The notes: generated by a model from the sequence alone, not told the origin. 64,000 nucleotides of DNA from Microvirga ossetica (GCF_002741015.1 NZ_CP016616.1:3195501-3259500); one strand, 5' to 3'. Counted from the first letter of the stretch, positions 17,345-26,203 are shown. A program made the numbers and translations.

Positions 17345-18844
17345 ATGGTCAGGTCAGTACTGCGCACCGCCCTCGGTGTAGGTTTTATGGCGGCAATGAT
17401 GGCCTCCGCCTCGGCTCAGGTCCTCGAAATCGGGGTGGATAACGGCCCGACCGGGCTCGACCCGCATGTCACCACCGCCTTCCCGAGCTTCATGGTGGTG
17501 AACGGCAACATCTACGAGGGCCTCACCGCCATCGACAAGGACCTGAAGACCGTTCCCGGCCTTGCCGAATCCTGGTCCATTTCGGCGGATGGCAAGACCT
17601 ATACCTTCAAGCTGCGCTCCGGCGTCAAATTCCACGACGGCTCCGCTATGGAGGCCGAAGATGTGGTGTCCACGATTAAGCGCGTGCTGAGCAAGGACAT
17701 CGCCTCGCCGCTCGCCAGCCGCCTCTCGGCCGTCGACAGCGCCAACGCGGTCGATGCCACGACCGTCGAGATGAAGCTCAAGGAGCCCTCCGCTGCGCTC
17801 CTGAGCTCGCTCGCCACCATCGCCATCGTGCCGAGTTCCATGGAGGCGAACAAGGACGCCCTGCAGAAGACGCCGGTCGGCACGGGCCCGTTCAAATTCC
17901 AAGAATGGCAGCCGAACGGCTTCATTCTTCTGGCCAAAAACGAGGCCTATTGGGACAAGGGCATGCCGAAGCTCGCAGGCCTCAAGTTCAACATCTTGCC
18001 CGAATCCGCCACCCGTCAGGTCGGCCTGAGCAATGGGCAATACGCGCTCCTGCCCAACATCGATGCGGCGACCGCGCTGCAGCTCAAGGGCAAGCCGAAC
18101 GCGAAGCTCGCCGAGACCATGGATCTCGCCTACACGCTGATCGGCATGAACACCTCGAAGCCGCCCTTCGACAACCCGAAGGTGCGCGAGGCGGTGAACT
18201 ACGCCATCAACCGCCAGGAGATCGTCGATGCGGCGCTCTTCGGCGCAGGCGTTCCCGGCGGCCCGCTCTCGCCGGCCCTGAAGTCGTGGGCACTCAACGT
18301 GAACCAGTTTGCCTGCTACAAGCCCGATCCGGCAAAAGCCCAGGCGCTCTTGAAGGAAGCGGGCGTCGCCACGCCGGTGGCCGTGTCGATGAAGGTTCTG
18401 CCGCGCCAGGACATCAAGGACATCGCCCAGGTGGTGCAGGAGCAGCTCAACAAGGCCGGCTTCAAGGTCGAGCTGATCAACCAGGAGCAGGGCCAGTTCA
18501 TCCAGGATTGGCGTAACAGCAATTTCGATCTGTTCGCCTCGCTCAATGCCGGCCAGCCCGATCCCGACGACTACTTCTTCCGCACCTTCCGCACGGGCGG
18601 TTCGACCAACGTGTTCAAGTATTCCGACACGGAAATCGACGGCCTGCTCGACCAAGCACGGACGACGCAGGATCAGGCTGCGCGCAAAGCTGCTTACGAC
18701 AAGGTGCAGCAGAAGCTCGCCTGCTCGGGCCCCGTGGCGCATCTGACCTACGGCACCCTGTTCTCGGCCATGAACGCCAAGCTGCAGGGCTATGACGTGA
18801 TGCCGAACCGCTCGCTGCTGACTCTGCGCAACGCGTCGTACTGA
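17345..18844 (+). CDS. peptide/nickel-type ABC transporter substrate-binding protein (SBP_bac_5)
   Basis: A 499-residue periplasmic protein. The first 25 residues are a signal peptide ending ASASAQ. LEIGVDNGPTGLDPH is the family start, AESWSISADGKTYTFKLRSGVKFHDG the signature block, and EAVNYAINR and YFFRTFRTGG follow. Family members bind oligopeptides, nickel, opines or cell-wall peptides. Position next to anmK and murQ suggests a cell-wall-derived ligand such as muropeptide or an anhydro-muramyl compound; this is inference. Start ATG 17345 has GGGAGA about ten bases upstream. Confidence 0.9.
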   Translation: MVRSVLRTALGVGFMAAMMASASAQVLEIGVDNGPTGLDPHVTTAFPSFMVVNGNIYEGLTAIDKDLKTVPGLAESWSISADGKTYTFKLRSGVKFHDGSAMEAEDVVSTIKRVLSKDIASPLASRLSAVDSANAVDATTVEMKLKEPSAALLSSLATIAIVPSSMEANKDALQKTPVGTGPFKFQEWQPNGFILLAKNEAYWDKGMPKLAGLKFNILPESATRQVGLSNGQYALLPNIDAATALQLKGKPNAKLAETMDLAYTLIGMNTSKPPFDNPKVREAVNYAINRQEIVDAALFGAGVPGGPLSPALKSWALNVNQFACYKPDPAKAQALLKEAGVATPVAVSMKVLPRQDIKDIAQVVQEQLNKAGFKVELINQEQGQFIQDWRNSNFDLFASLNAGQPDPDDYFFRTFRTGGSTNVFKYSDTEIDGLLDQARTTQDQAARKAAYDKVQQKLACSGPVAHLTYGTLFSAMNAKLQGYDVMPNRSLLTLRNASY

Positions 18845-18856
18845 TCTGCCATCCTC

Positions 18857-18895
18857 GCCCCGGCGCCGCGTTCATGCGGCGTCGGGGCTCTGCTT
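18857..18895 (+). other. intercistronic hairpin after the substrate-binding protein gene
   Basis: GCCCCGGCGCCGC, a six-base loop, then GCGGCGTCGGGGC and TCTGCTTT. It lies between the binding-protein and permease genes, where such hairpins often protect upstream mRNA or partly stop transcription so the binding protein is made in excess. Confidence 0.65.
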
Positions 18896-18910
18896 TAAGA
18901 GCCCATCCGC

Positions 18911-19858
18911 ATGAACCGCGTCCTGCTCGCACGCCTCATCGATCTCGTCATCGTCCTCTTCGGTGTGTCGGTCATCGTGTTCCTGATGATCCGGCTGATT
19001 CCGGGCGACGCGGTGGCGATCATGCTCGGGGCGAACACCGAGATCACGCCCGAGCGCATGGCGGAGCTCAACCGCCGTGTCGGTCTCGACCGTCCGATCG
19101 TCGAGCAATACCTGCTCTGGGCCGGAAATGCGCTACGCGGCGATTTCGGCACGTCGCTTTGGACCGGCCGTCCCGTCGCGGGCGAAATCCTCCTGCACCT
19201 GTGGCCGACGCTGGAGCTCACCTTCCTTGCGCTCCTCGTCGGCGCGGTTCTCGCGGTGCCGGTCGGCTGCCTGATGGCGCAGACGCGCGGCGGCGCGGCG
19301 GATGTTGTCATGCGCGTGACGGCGATCGCCGGCCTGACGATCCCTTCCTTCTGGCTCGGAATCGTTCTGATCCTTCTGCTCTCGAGTTGGGCGCCGGGCT
19401 TCGCGTCGCTCGGCTATGTACCGTTCTCGGAGGATCCGCTGGGCAATCTCCAGCGTATGATGCTGCCGGCCATCGCGCTGGCGCTGCCGATCCTCGCCAA
19501 TCTCTCGCGCCTCGTGCGCTCGGCCATGCTCGATGCGCTGGGACAGGACTACGTCCGCACCGCCCGCGCCAAGGGCCTGTCGGAGCGGCGCGTCGTCTAC
19601 AAGCATGCCCTGCGCAATGCGCTGATTCCGTTCCTCACCAGCGTCGGCATCATGACCGGCTATCTTCTCGGCGGCGCCATCGTCGTCGAGCAGGTCTTCG
19701 CCATCCCGGGCCTCGGGCGCCTGATCCTCGGCGCCATCGCCGAGCGCAATTATCCGCTGATCCAGGCCACCATCCTCGTGGTGACGGCAGGCTTCGTTTT
19801 CGTGAACTTTCTCGTCGATTTCCTCTACATCGTCGTCGACCCCCGCGTGAGAGCCTAA
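18911..19858 (+). CDS. ABC transporter permease, DppB/OppB type
   Basis: A 315-residue inner-membrane permease with six predicted helices. The family features are the N-terminal helix LIDLVIVLFGVSVIVFLMIRLIPGD-like segment, the periplasmic loop with GDFGTSLWTGRPV, and the EAA loop YVRTARAKGLSERRVVYKHA that docks with the ATPase. It forms the channel together with the DppC-type subunit encoded four bases downstream. Substrate follows from the binding protein and is unknown. Confidence 0.93.
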   Translation: MNRVLLARLIDLVIVLFGVSVIVFLMIRLIPGDAVAIMLGANTEITPERMAELNRRVGLDRPIVEQYLLWAGNALRGDFGTSLWTGRPVAGEILLHLWPTLELTFLALLVGAVLAVPVGCLMAQTRGGAADVVMRVTAIAGLTIPSFWLGIVLILLLSSWAPGFASLGYVPFSEDPLGNLQRMMLPAIALALPILANLSRLVRSAMLDALGQDYVRTARAKGLSERRVVYKHALRNALIPFLTSVGIMTGYLLGGAIVVEQVFAIPGLGRLILGAIAERNYPLIQATILVVTAGFVFVNFLVDFLYIVVDPRVRA

Positions 19859-19862
19859 AGCC

Positions 19863-20687
19863 GTGTCGCGTCTGGCCAAGAACAAGCTTCTCGCCTTCGC
19901 CGTCATCCTGGTGGCGATCCAGATCATCCTCGCCGTCGGGGCGCCTTTGTTCGCGCCCTACGATCCCATGGCGCAGAGCGTCGCCCGGCGCCTGCGCGCG
20001 CCGTCCGCGCTGAACTGGTTCGGCACCGATCAGCTCGGGCGCGACGTGCTGACCCGCATCCTCTACGGCTATCGCACCTCGCTCATCGCCTGCCTGCTCG
20101 CGGTCGGTGTCGCGCTTCTCGCCGGCGGAACGCTCGGTCTCGTCGCCGCCTATTACCGCGGCTGGCTCGACCGCATCATCATGCGTGTCATGGATGTGCT
20201 CTTCGCCTTCCCCGTCATGTTGCTCGCCATCGGCATCATCGCGGTTCTCGGGCCGCATACCTACAGCGCAGCCGCCGCCATCGCGGTGGTCTATACGCCG
20301 ATCTTCGCGCGGCTCCTGCGCGGCCCGGCGCTGGTTTTGTGCGAGAGCGAATACGTGGCCGGCGCCAAGGCCATCGGCGCGTCCGATCCCCGCATCATCT
20401 TCCTGCACATCCTGCCGAACCTCGCCTCGGTCATCCTGGTGCAGACGAGCCTCTTGCTCTCCGCTGCGATCCTCGTAGAAGCCTCGCTCTCCTTCCTCGG
20501 CCTCGGCACGCAGCCGCCGACGCCGTCTTTGGGACTCATGTTGTCGGAAGGCCGCAACTTCCTCCTGCTCTCGCCCTGGAGCGCGATCTTCGCCGGCTTC
20601 GCCATCCTCTTCCTGTCCTTCGGCTTCAATCTTTTGGGCGATGCCCTGCGCGACACCCTCGACCCGCGCCTGCGGGGGCAGCCGTGA
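19863..20687 (+). CDS. ABC transporter permease, DppC/OppC type
   Basis: Second permease of the importer, 274 residues, starting at GTG 19863. The N-terminal region shows the OppC pattern APLFAPYDPMAQ and LNWFGTDQLGRDVLTRILYG, and the EAA loop ESEYVAGAKAIGASDPRIIFLHILP. No DppD or DppF ATPase gene follows; the next gene is an acetyltransferase whose GTG overlaps this stop codon. The importer therefore must borrow an ATPase encoded elsewhere. Confidence 0.93.
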   Translation: MSRLAKNKLLAFAVILVAIQIILAVGAPLFAPYDPMAQSVARRLRAPSALNWFGTDQLGRDVLTRILYGYRTSLIACLLAVGVALLAGGTLGLVAAYYRGWLDRIIMRVMDVLFAFPVMLLAIGIIAVLGPHTYSAAAAIAVVYTPIFARLLRGPALVLCESEYVAGAKAIGASDPRIIFLHILPNLASVILVQTSLLLSAAILVEASLSFLGLGTQPPTPSLGLMLSEGRNFLLLSPWSAIFAGFAILFLSFGFNLLGDALRDTLDPRLRGQP

Positions 20688-21121
20688 TTGTGCGGCCTGC
20701 CAGGGCTGCCGACATTCCGGCCCTAACCACGATTGCCGAGCGATCCTATCGGGCCGCCTTTGCCGGTATTCTGGAACGGGATGTGATCGACGGTCGCGAT
20801 GCCGCCTTCTTCGCCGAGCGCTTTGCATCTTCTTGGGAACGCATGCTGGTTGTCCTCTCCCATGAAGAGCTCATCGGCTTCCTTCTCATGACCGACGGCC
20901 ATATCGACATGCTGTTCATGGACCCGGATGCCGGCGGCAGAGGCGGCGGTTCGCTTCTCCTGGCAGAGGCGGAAGCGCGCGGCGCGAAAAGCCTCGAATG
21001 CTTTCGTGACAACCACGGAGCCCGCCGCTTTTATGAGCGCTATGGCTGGAGAATGACACGGGAGTATGAGCGAGAGTTCGCCGGAAAAAGCCGCAGCTTC
21101 GTTTTTTACGAGAAGGGCTGA
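20684..21121 (+). CDS. GNAT-family N-acetyltransferase
   Basis: A 145-residue acetyltransferase fold starting at GTG 20684, overlapping the TGA of the permease gene. VRPARAADIPALTTIAERSY opens the fold, MLFMDPDAGGRGGGSLLLAEAE is the acetyl-CoA loop (RGGG in place of the usual R/Q-x-x-G-x-G/A) and GARRFYERYGWR the C-terminal motif. Translational coupling to an importer suggests that the imported compound, perhaps an amino sugar or peptide amine, is acetylated on entry. The acceptor is not known. Confidence 0.85.
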   Translation: MIVRPARAADIPALTTIAERSYRAAFAGILERDVIDGRDAAFFAERFASSWERMLVVLSHEELIGFLLMTDGHIDMLFMDPDAGGRGGGSLLLAEAEARGAKSLECFRDNHGARRFYERYGWRMTREYEREFAGKSRSFVFYEKG

Positions 21122-21155
21122 ACGATTGGCTTTATAAAGGCCCACAACATAACGA

Positions 21156-21259
21156 CCTCATCCTGAGGAGGTCGCGCAGCGACCGTCTCGAAGGAGGATC
21201 CAGTGTTCTCTGGAAGCTCCTTCGAGACGCAGCCTGATGGCTGCTCCTCAGGATGAGGG
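21156..21259. repeat. dispersed long inverted repeat, copy B
   Basis: Same family as 8184-8291: CCTCATCCTGAGGAGGTC at the left, GACCGTCTCGAAGGA and TCCTTCGAGACGCAGC inside, and CTCCTCAGGATGAGGG at the right. It sits between two convergent genes and could act as a bidirectional hairpin barrier. Confidence 0.85.
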
Positions 21260-21279
21260 TTCAGGATATATTGCCGTTG

Positions 21280-22347
21280 CTATAGCGAAACGACGCGCCC
21301 CGTCCGCACTGCCTCGTCGGCCGCCAGCACGATGCGGAGCGAGCGCACGGCGTCGTTCATATGGTCCGTGAGATCCAAATCGTCCCGGATCGCGCGCAGG
21401 AGAAACAGTTGCTCCCGTTCGCAAAGGGCATCGTGGTCTGGCTCGTCCGTGGTGCCGATGCGCTCGTCCGCCTGCGCGAAGGTTCCATCGTCCTTGAGTG
21501 CCGCATGATGCAGCAGGATCTGGTTGGTCTTGGTGTGGGCGTTGATGTCGTCCGAGCGGATGTCGCCCGAGGTCTCGGCCATGACGATGCTGACGCTGCC
21601 TTTCGGGCCGATCACGTCCTTCACGAAATAGGCCGTCTCGCTCATCATCGGTCCCCACCCGGCCTCGTACCAGCCGACGGAACCGTCGTCGAAACTCACG
21701 TGGAGATGGCCGTAATTGTACATGCCCGCCGGCATGTCCTCGGTCAGTCGCGTGCCGACCCCGTGGACCTGCACCGGATTGGCCTTGGTGATCTGGCACA
21801 TCACGTCGACGTAATGCACGCCGCAATCGACGATGGGGGAGAGGGATTGCAGCAGGCGCTTGTGCGCCTCCCAGGCCGCTCCGCTCGATTGCTGGTTGAG
21901 GTTCATGCGGAAGACGTGGGGCGTGCCCAGCGTCCTCGCGATCTCGATGAACTTGATCCAGGACGGATGGTGGCGGAGGATATAGCCGATGACGAGCTTG
22001 CGACCGGTGCGGATGGCCGTTTCGACCACGCGCTGCGCATCCGCTACCGTATCGGCGAGCGGCTTTTCGACGAAGACATGCGCGCCCGCTTCCATGGCGC
22101 GGATCGCATACGGTGCATGCGTGTCGGACCAAGTGTTGATGGACACCAAGTCTGGCTTCGTGGCGGCAAGCGCCTCGTCGAAGTCGGTGAAGCGCGGTGC
22201 ATCCTGCAACGCGGCCGGCAGCTGCATGGTGTCGATGTTGCGCGTGCAGAGCCCCGCGATTTCGTAGCCGTCGATACGGCTATAGGCGAGGGCGTGGGAC
22301 AGGCCCATATTGCCGAGCCCGACCACGAGAACCCGTTGTGCGCCCAT
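21280..22347 (-). CDS. Gfo/Idh/MocA-family oxidoreductase
   Basis: A 355-residue NAD(P)-dependent sugar oxidoreductase. VLVVGLGNMGLSHALAY is the Rossmann dinucleotide motif and EKPLADTVADAQ holds the catalytic Lys of the EKP motif. GVHYVDVMCQI carries the conserved His of the C-terminal domain. It is the last gene of the kinase-gntR-SIS-nagA operon, 14 bases from nagA, with GGGGGAG ahead of ATG 22347. Members oxidise or epimerise sugars, inositols and glycosides. In this setting it may convert an unusual amino sugar into one that NagA and the deaminase can use. Confidence 0.88.
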   Translation of the reverse strand: MGAQRVLVVGLGNMGLSHALAYSRIDGYEIAGLCTRNIDTMQLPAALQDAPRFTDFDEALAATKPDLVSINTWSDTHAPYAIRAMEAGAHVFVEKPLADTVADAQRVVETAIRTGRKLVIGYILRHHPSWIKFIEIARTLGTPHVFRMNLNQQSSGAAWEAHKRLLQSLSPIVDCGVHYVDVMCQITKANPVQVHGVGTRLTEDMPAGMYNYGHLHVSFDDGSVGWYEAGWGPMMSETAYFVKDVIGPKGSVSIVMAETSGDIRSDDINAHTKTNQILLHHAALKDDGTFAQADERIGTTDEPDHDALCEREQLFLLRAIRDDLDLTDHMNDAVRSLRIVLAADEAVRTGRVVSL

Positions 22348-22361
22348 CGAAGGCTCCCCCC

Positions 22362-23495
22362 TCAGTTGCTGTTTCCGCCGATCCAAGTCTGCCTGACCTG
22401 CAGGCTGTCGTCGAGGAGCACGAGGTCGGCGCGATAGCCCGGCGCGATGCGTCCTAACTCGTGATCGAGCCGCAGGAACTGCGCCGGGATCAGCGATGCC
22501 ATGCGCAGCACGTCCGGCAGGGCGAGGCCCAGGCGCTCCACGCTGTTGCGCACGGCGCCTGCCATGTCGAGATCGGAGCCGGCGAGCGTTCCGTCCGCCG
22601 TGGTGAGCCTACCGTCCTTGCGGTAGATCGTCCGGCCATGCAGCTCGAAGCTGGCGAGGTCGGTCCCCGTCACCGCCATGGCGTCGGTCACCAGCATCAT
22701 CCGCTCGGTGCCTTTGGCGGCAATGGCGACGCGCAGGGCCGCATCGCTCACGTGATGCCCATCGACGATGAGGCCGCACCACGTATCCCGGCTGTCGAGC
22801 GCAGCGCCCACGGGGCCCGGATCGCGTCCGGCCATGGGCGGCATCGCGTTGAACAGATGCGTGAAGCCGCGCAGCCCGTGACGGATCGCCTCCATCACCG
22901 TTTCGTAGTCGCTCGCGGTGTGACCGGCGCATACCAGCACGCCGGCGGACGAAAGGCGCGCGATGGCGTCCATGCCGTTGCGCTCCGGCGCCAGGGTCAC
23001 CAGGGTGCGGCCCTTCTTCAGGGAGGTCATGATGGCGATGTCCTCATCCTCCATCGGACGCATGAAGGCGGGATTGTGCACGCCCTTGCGCTCGGGGCTG
23101 ATGAAGGGGCCTTCGAGATGGATGCCGAGAACGCCTGGAATGCCGGCATCGAGCGCCGCGCGCATGGCTTCGACCGCTTCCGCCACGGTCTCACGGGTAT
23201 CGGTGATGAGGGTCGGCAGCAGCCCGGTGGTGCCATAGGCGCGGTGGGCCTGCGCGATGGTCCTGACGCCCTCGACGCTGCGCACGTCGTTGTAGAGAAC
23301 GCCGCCGCCGCCATTGACCTGCACGTCGATGAAGCCGGGAGCGAGGAGGCCCTGCGCCGCCCGGCGTTCGATACCTGCGCCGAGATCCTTCTCCTCGGGC
23401 AAGGCGCGAATGCGGCCGTTCTCGATGACGACGGCGCGGCCGTCGAGCATGTGCGACCCGTCGAAGATCCGGGCGCCGGTCAGGGCAATGGTCAT
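22362..23495 (-). CDS. nagA: N-acetylglucosamine-6-phosphate deacetylase
   Basis: Hydrolyses GlcNAc 6-phosphate to glucosamine 6-phosphate and acetate. The 377-residue amidohydrolase has LLAPGFIDVQVNGGGG, the metal site HLEGPFIS, CAGHTASDY, HLFNAMPP and TDAMAVTG with the catalytic Asp. The usual final metal/substrate region GTLAGSDLDMAGAV is intact. The ATG at 23495 shares bases with the stop of the SIS-domain gene, so translation is coupled. It takes the product of MurQ or of the GlcNAc kinase and hands it to the deaminase. Confidence 0.95.
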   Translation of the reverse strand: MTIALTGARIFDGSHMLDGRAVVIENGRIRALPEEKDLGAGIERRAAQGLLAPGFIDVQVNGGGGVLYNDVRSVEGVRTIAQAHRAYGTTGLLPTLITDTRETVAEAVEAMRAALDAGIPGVLGIHLEGPFISPERKGVHNPAFMRPMEDEDIAIMTSLKKGRTLVTLAPERNGMDAIARLSSAGVLVCAGHTASDYETVMEAIRHGLRGFTHLFNAMPPMAGRDPGPVGAALDSRDTWCGLIVDGHHVSDAALRVAIAAKGTERMMLVTDAMAVTGTDLASFELHGRTIYRKDGRLTTADGTLAGSDLDMAGAVRNSVERLGLALPDVLRMASLIPAQFLRLDHELGRIAPGYRADLVLLDDSLQVRQTWIGGNSN

Positions 23496-24547
23496 CAGAG
23501 GGTCTCCGTCACCTTGCGCAGGCGCGGAGGATTGTCCGGATTGCGTCCGCGGCCCAAGGCAGTGGCGTTCACGAGAGGATAGAAGCTCTGGATCAGGGCG
23601 ATCGGCGCAAGATAGGGATGCACGTCCTCGACCGAGGGCAGCATCACGCTGGCCGGGCCTTCCGCCGCTCCGGCGACGATGACGGGAACGCCCTGCTCCT
23701 TCAGCTTCGTCACGAGATCGTTGACGCCGCTCAAGGTCTCGTCCTGCTGGCTGAGCACCAGGATCGGAAAGTGGTCGCCCGCCAGCGTCCAGGGGCCGTG
23801 CATCAGTTCGGCGGCGCTCATCGCCTCCGCATGGATGCCCGAGGTTTCCTTGAGCTTGAGCGCCGCCTCCTGCGCCACCGCGAAGCCAACGCCGCGGCCG
23901 ACGACGAAGAGGTTGTCGGCTTCCGTCAGGATGGGAACCGCTGCCGACCAATCGGTTGCTGAGGCCCTGGCGAGCACATCGGGCAGGGTGTCGAGCGCAT
24001 CGAGCAGCTCCTGGTCCTGCGACCAATGGGCGACGAGCTGGAACCCGGCGGCGAGCGCCGCGATGAAGGACTTCGTGGCGGCGACGCTCTTCTCCTGTCC
24101 CGCATGCAGCGGCAGCACGACCTCGCAGGTAGAGGCGAGGGGAGAGGAGGTGTCGTTCACGAGCGCCACCGTCAGCGCGCCGTCGTCACGCCCGGCCTGG
24201 GCGAGGTTGAGAATGTCCGGGCTGCGGCCCGATTGCGACACGGCGAGGAAGAGCGCATCGCGCATGCGCGGGCGCGCCTCGTAGACGGAGGTCACGGAAG
24301 GACCGACGGAGGCGGTGACGAGGCCGGAATGGATCTCGAGCAGATATTTGACGAAGGTCGCCGCGTTGTCCGAGCTGCCGCGCGCGCAGGTGACGGCAAA
24401 GGGCGGCGGAGACGCGCGCAGGCGCTTGCCGAGGTCACGGCACAGGGGCGCGTTGCTCTCGATGAGGCGCGCGACGACCTGAGGCGCTTCCCGAGCCTCG
24501 CGCAGCATGGCGGTCAGGGTGGAGGCAGTGTCATTTTTGTCAGGCAT
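23495..24547 (-). CDS. SIS-domain glucosamine-6-phosphate deaminase (NagB-II type)
   Basis: A 350-residue protein with two SIS domains resembling the isomerase half of GlmS but without the glutaminase domain. SQSGRSPDIL and KSVAATKSFIAAL are the sugar-phosphate motifs; EAALKLKETSGIHAEAM and AELMHGP form the second. The C-terminus NPPRLRKVTETL is of the deaminase type. NagB-II enzymes convert glucosamine 6-phosphate to fructose 6-phosphate and ammonia, which fits the position between the GntR regulator and nagA. It overlaps the regulator gene by eight bases. An AgaS-like role on galactosamine phosphate is the alternative. Confidence 0.87.
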   Translation of the reverse strand: MPDKNDTASTLTAMLREAREAPQVVARLIESNAPLCRDLGKRLRASPPPFAVTCARGSSDNAATFVKYLLEIHSGLVTASVGPSVTSVYEARPRMRDALFLAVSQSGRSPDILNLAQAGRDDGALTVALVNDTSSPLASTCEVVLPLHAGQEKSVAATKSFIAALAAGFQLVAHWSQDQELLDALDTLPDVLARASATDWSAAVPILTEADNLFVVGRGVGFAVAQEAALKLKETSGIHAEAMSAAELMHGPWTLAGDHFPILVLSQQDETLSGVNDLVTKLKEQGVPVIVAGAAEGPASVMLPSVEDVHPYLAPIALIQSFYPLVNATALGRGRNPDNPPRLRKVTETL

Positions 24548-25325
24548 CGTCGTTTTGCATCCGTTCGGGCTGGCTGATGGTCAGCTCGGCCACGAAATCA
24601 TAGGCATCGCCGCGGTAATAGGACGAGGTGAACTCGACCACTTCACCCCCGGCCGTGAAGGAGCGGCGCTCGATATACAGCGCCGGGCTCTTGGGCGGAA
24701 CGCCGAGCAGGGAGGCCTGTTCCTCGCTCAACAGAACCGCGTGCAGTCTTTGCAGGGCGCGCGTCGGCATGAAGCCCTGGTCGTGCAGCACGGCGTAGAG
24801 CGACTGCTTGACGAGCGACGGATCGGGCAGGACCCGGGACGGCACGACGGCATTCTCGATCGCCATCGGAATGCCGTTGGCAAGGCGCAGGCGGTTCACG
24901 CGACTCACGAGATCGCCCGGCGAGAGACCGAGCGCCATGAGCTCGTCCGTGGAGGCAGGGCCGGTCGATTGGCTCAGCATCACGGCCGAGGATTTCAGCC
25001 CGCGGGCCGACATGTCGTCGGTGAAGCTCGACAGGCGGGAGAGGGGCTGCTCGAGCCGCATCTGCGGCGCGATGAAGGTGCCCGATCCCCAGCGCTGCAC
25101 GAGGACGCCCTTCTGCACCAGGCCCGTGATCGCCTTGCGCACCGTGACGCGCGAAATGCCGAGCTGCTTGGCGAGATCGCGCTCGCCGGGAAGCGCGGCA
25201 TCGGCCTTGAGCGCGCCCTTGCGGACGGCATCCTCGATGGATTGCTGGAGCTGGAGATAAAGCGGCGTGGGATTGCCGTCATCCAGGGGAAGGAAGGCCA
25301 GCGCCTCGCCCGATGGCTCGGTCAT
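24540..25325 (-). CDS. GntR-family regulator, HutC/NagR type with UTRA domain
   Basis: A 261-residue transcription factor. The N-terminal winged helix (about residues 20-90) carries LPGERDLAKQLGISRVTVRKAI; the rest is a UTRA effector domain, with STDELMALGLSPGDLVSRVNRLR and YIERRSFTAGGEVVEFTSSYYRGD. This subgroup includes NagR and DasR, which sense glucosamine 6-phosphate or GlcNAc 6-phosphate and repress amino-sugar genes. It lies inside the kinase-deaminase-nagA operon and likely controls it, plus the divergent sugar importer. Candidate operators are described at 14996, 17264 and 26412. Confidence 0.92.
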   Translation of the reverse strand: MTEPSGEALAFLPLDDGNPTPLYLQLQQSIEDAVRKGALKADAALPGERDLAKQLGISRVTVRKAITGLVQKGVLVQRWGSGTFIAPQMRLEQPLSRLSSFTDDMSARGLKSSAVMLSQSTGPASTDELMALGLSPGDLVSRVNRLRLANGIPMAIENAVVPSRVLPDPSLVKQSLYAVLHDQGFMPTRALQRLHAVLLSEEQASLLGVPPKSPALYIERRSFTAGGEVVEFTSSYYRGDAYDFVAELTISQPERMQNDDA

Positions 25326-26203
25326 GTCTGCCTCCCCTGAAGCGCGACGCGGGCGAGAAGGATGGCGCCGTCGACCGCATCTGCGAGAGGAGCGGTGATG
25401 GTGCGTTGAACGGGCGGCGGAAGCCAGGGCCGAAGCGGCTCGGCCAGTCCTCCGAACAGGCAGATGGCGGGCGCGCCGAGATCGAGCAGGCGCGTGGCGA
25501 TCGCCCCCAATCCGGCGGCGGCGTTCGAGACGATCGCGACGCCGAGAGGATCGCGCTTCCCGGCATGGTCGAGGACGAGCGGCGCGTAGCGTCCGTAATC
25601 GGCGGGGCGCGCCTTGCCGACCCAGTCCACCAGGACTTCGAGATCGTTGTTGAACTCGGCCAGGACCTCATCCGAGAGCGGCGTCGCCGGCTCGCGTCCG
25701 TCATGGGCCCAGATGCAGCGGCGCAGCAACTCGCGCCCGATGGCGGCGCCGCTGCCCTCGTCCGAAATCTCGTAGCCCCAGCCGCCGACATAATGGCAAT
25801 CGCCGCTCGTGCCGCCATAGCCGCACGAGCCGGTGCCGACGATCAGGATCGCCCCGTCGCCGCCGTTGAAGGCGCCGAGCCAGGCGGTATGGGCGTCCGT
25901 CTCGATCTCGAAGGACGCGAAGGGGTGGGCACGCGACAGGAGGCGCTCGACCGCGGAGGTCTGCCCGGCGCCGGCGGCTCCCATGCCGGCATGGATCCGC
26001 TTGAGATCGCTCTCATGCAGTCCTGCTTGGGCGAGCGCTTCGCGGCAGGCTGTGAGAAGCGAGTTCCAGACCAGATCGGGATCGAGGCGAATGTTCGACG
26101 GCCCGCCGGTTCCCTCGCCCAGCAATCGACCTTCGGCATTGCGCAGGCGGGCCCGGCACTTGGTGCCGCCGCCATCGATGCCAAGGAACAGAAGGTCGGT
26201 CAT
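25322..26203 (-). CDS. BadF/BadG-type N-acetylglucosamine kinase candidate
   Basis: A 293-residue ASKHA-fold kinase, related to but distinct from the one at 13122-14030. LGIDGGGTKCRARL is the phosphate-1 loop, ILIVGTGSCGYGG the phosphate-2 loop, GWGYEISDEGSGAAIGRELL the family loop and LFGGLAEPLRPWL the adenosine motif. As first gene of the operon with gntR, the deaminase and nagA, and divergent from a CUT1 sugar importer, it probably phosphorylates imported GlcNAc. The start is ATG 26203. It overlaps the gntR start by four bases. Confidence 0.87.
   Translation of the reverse strand: MTDLLFLGIDGGGTKCRARLRNAEGRLLGEGTGGPSNIRLDPDLVWNSLLTACREALAQAGLHESDLKRIHAGMGAAGAGQTSAVERLLSRAHPFASFEIETDAHTAWLGAFNGGDGAILIVGTGSCGYGGTSGDCHYVGGWGYEISDEGSGAAIGRELLRRCIWAHDGREPATPLSDEVLAEFNNDLEVLVDWVGKARPADYGRYAPLVLDHAGKRDPLGVAIVSNAAAGLGAIATRLLDLGAPAICLFGGLAEPLRPWLPPPVQRTITAPLADAVDGAILLARVALQGRQT

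Noticed and set aside
20687-21121. DppD-type ATPase expected after the permeases
   Set aside because: No Walker A or ABC signature; the frame is a GNAT acetyltransferase.
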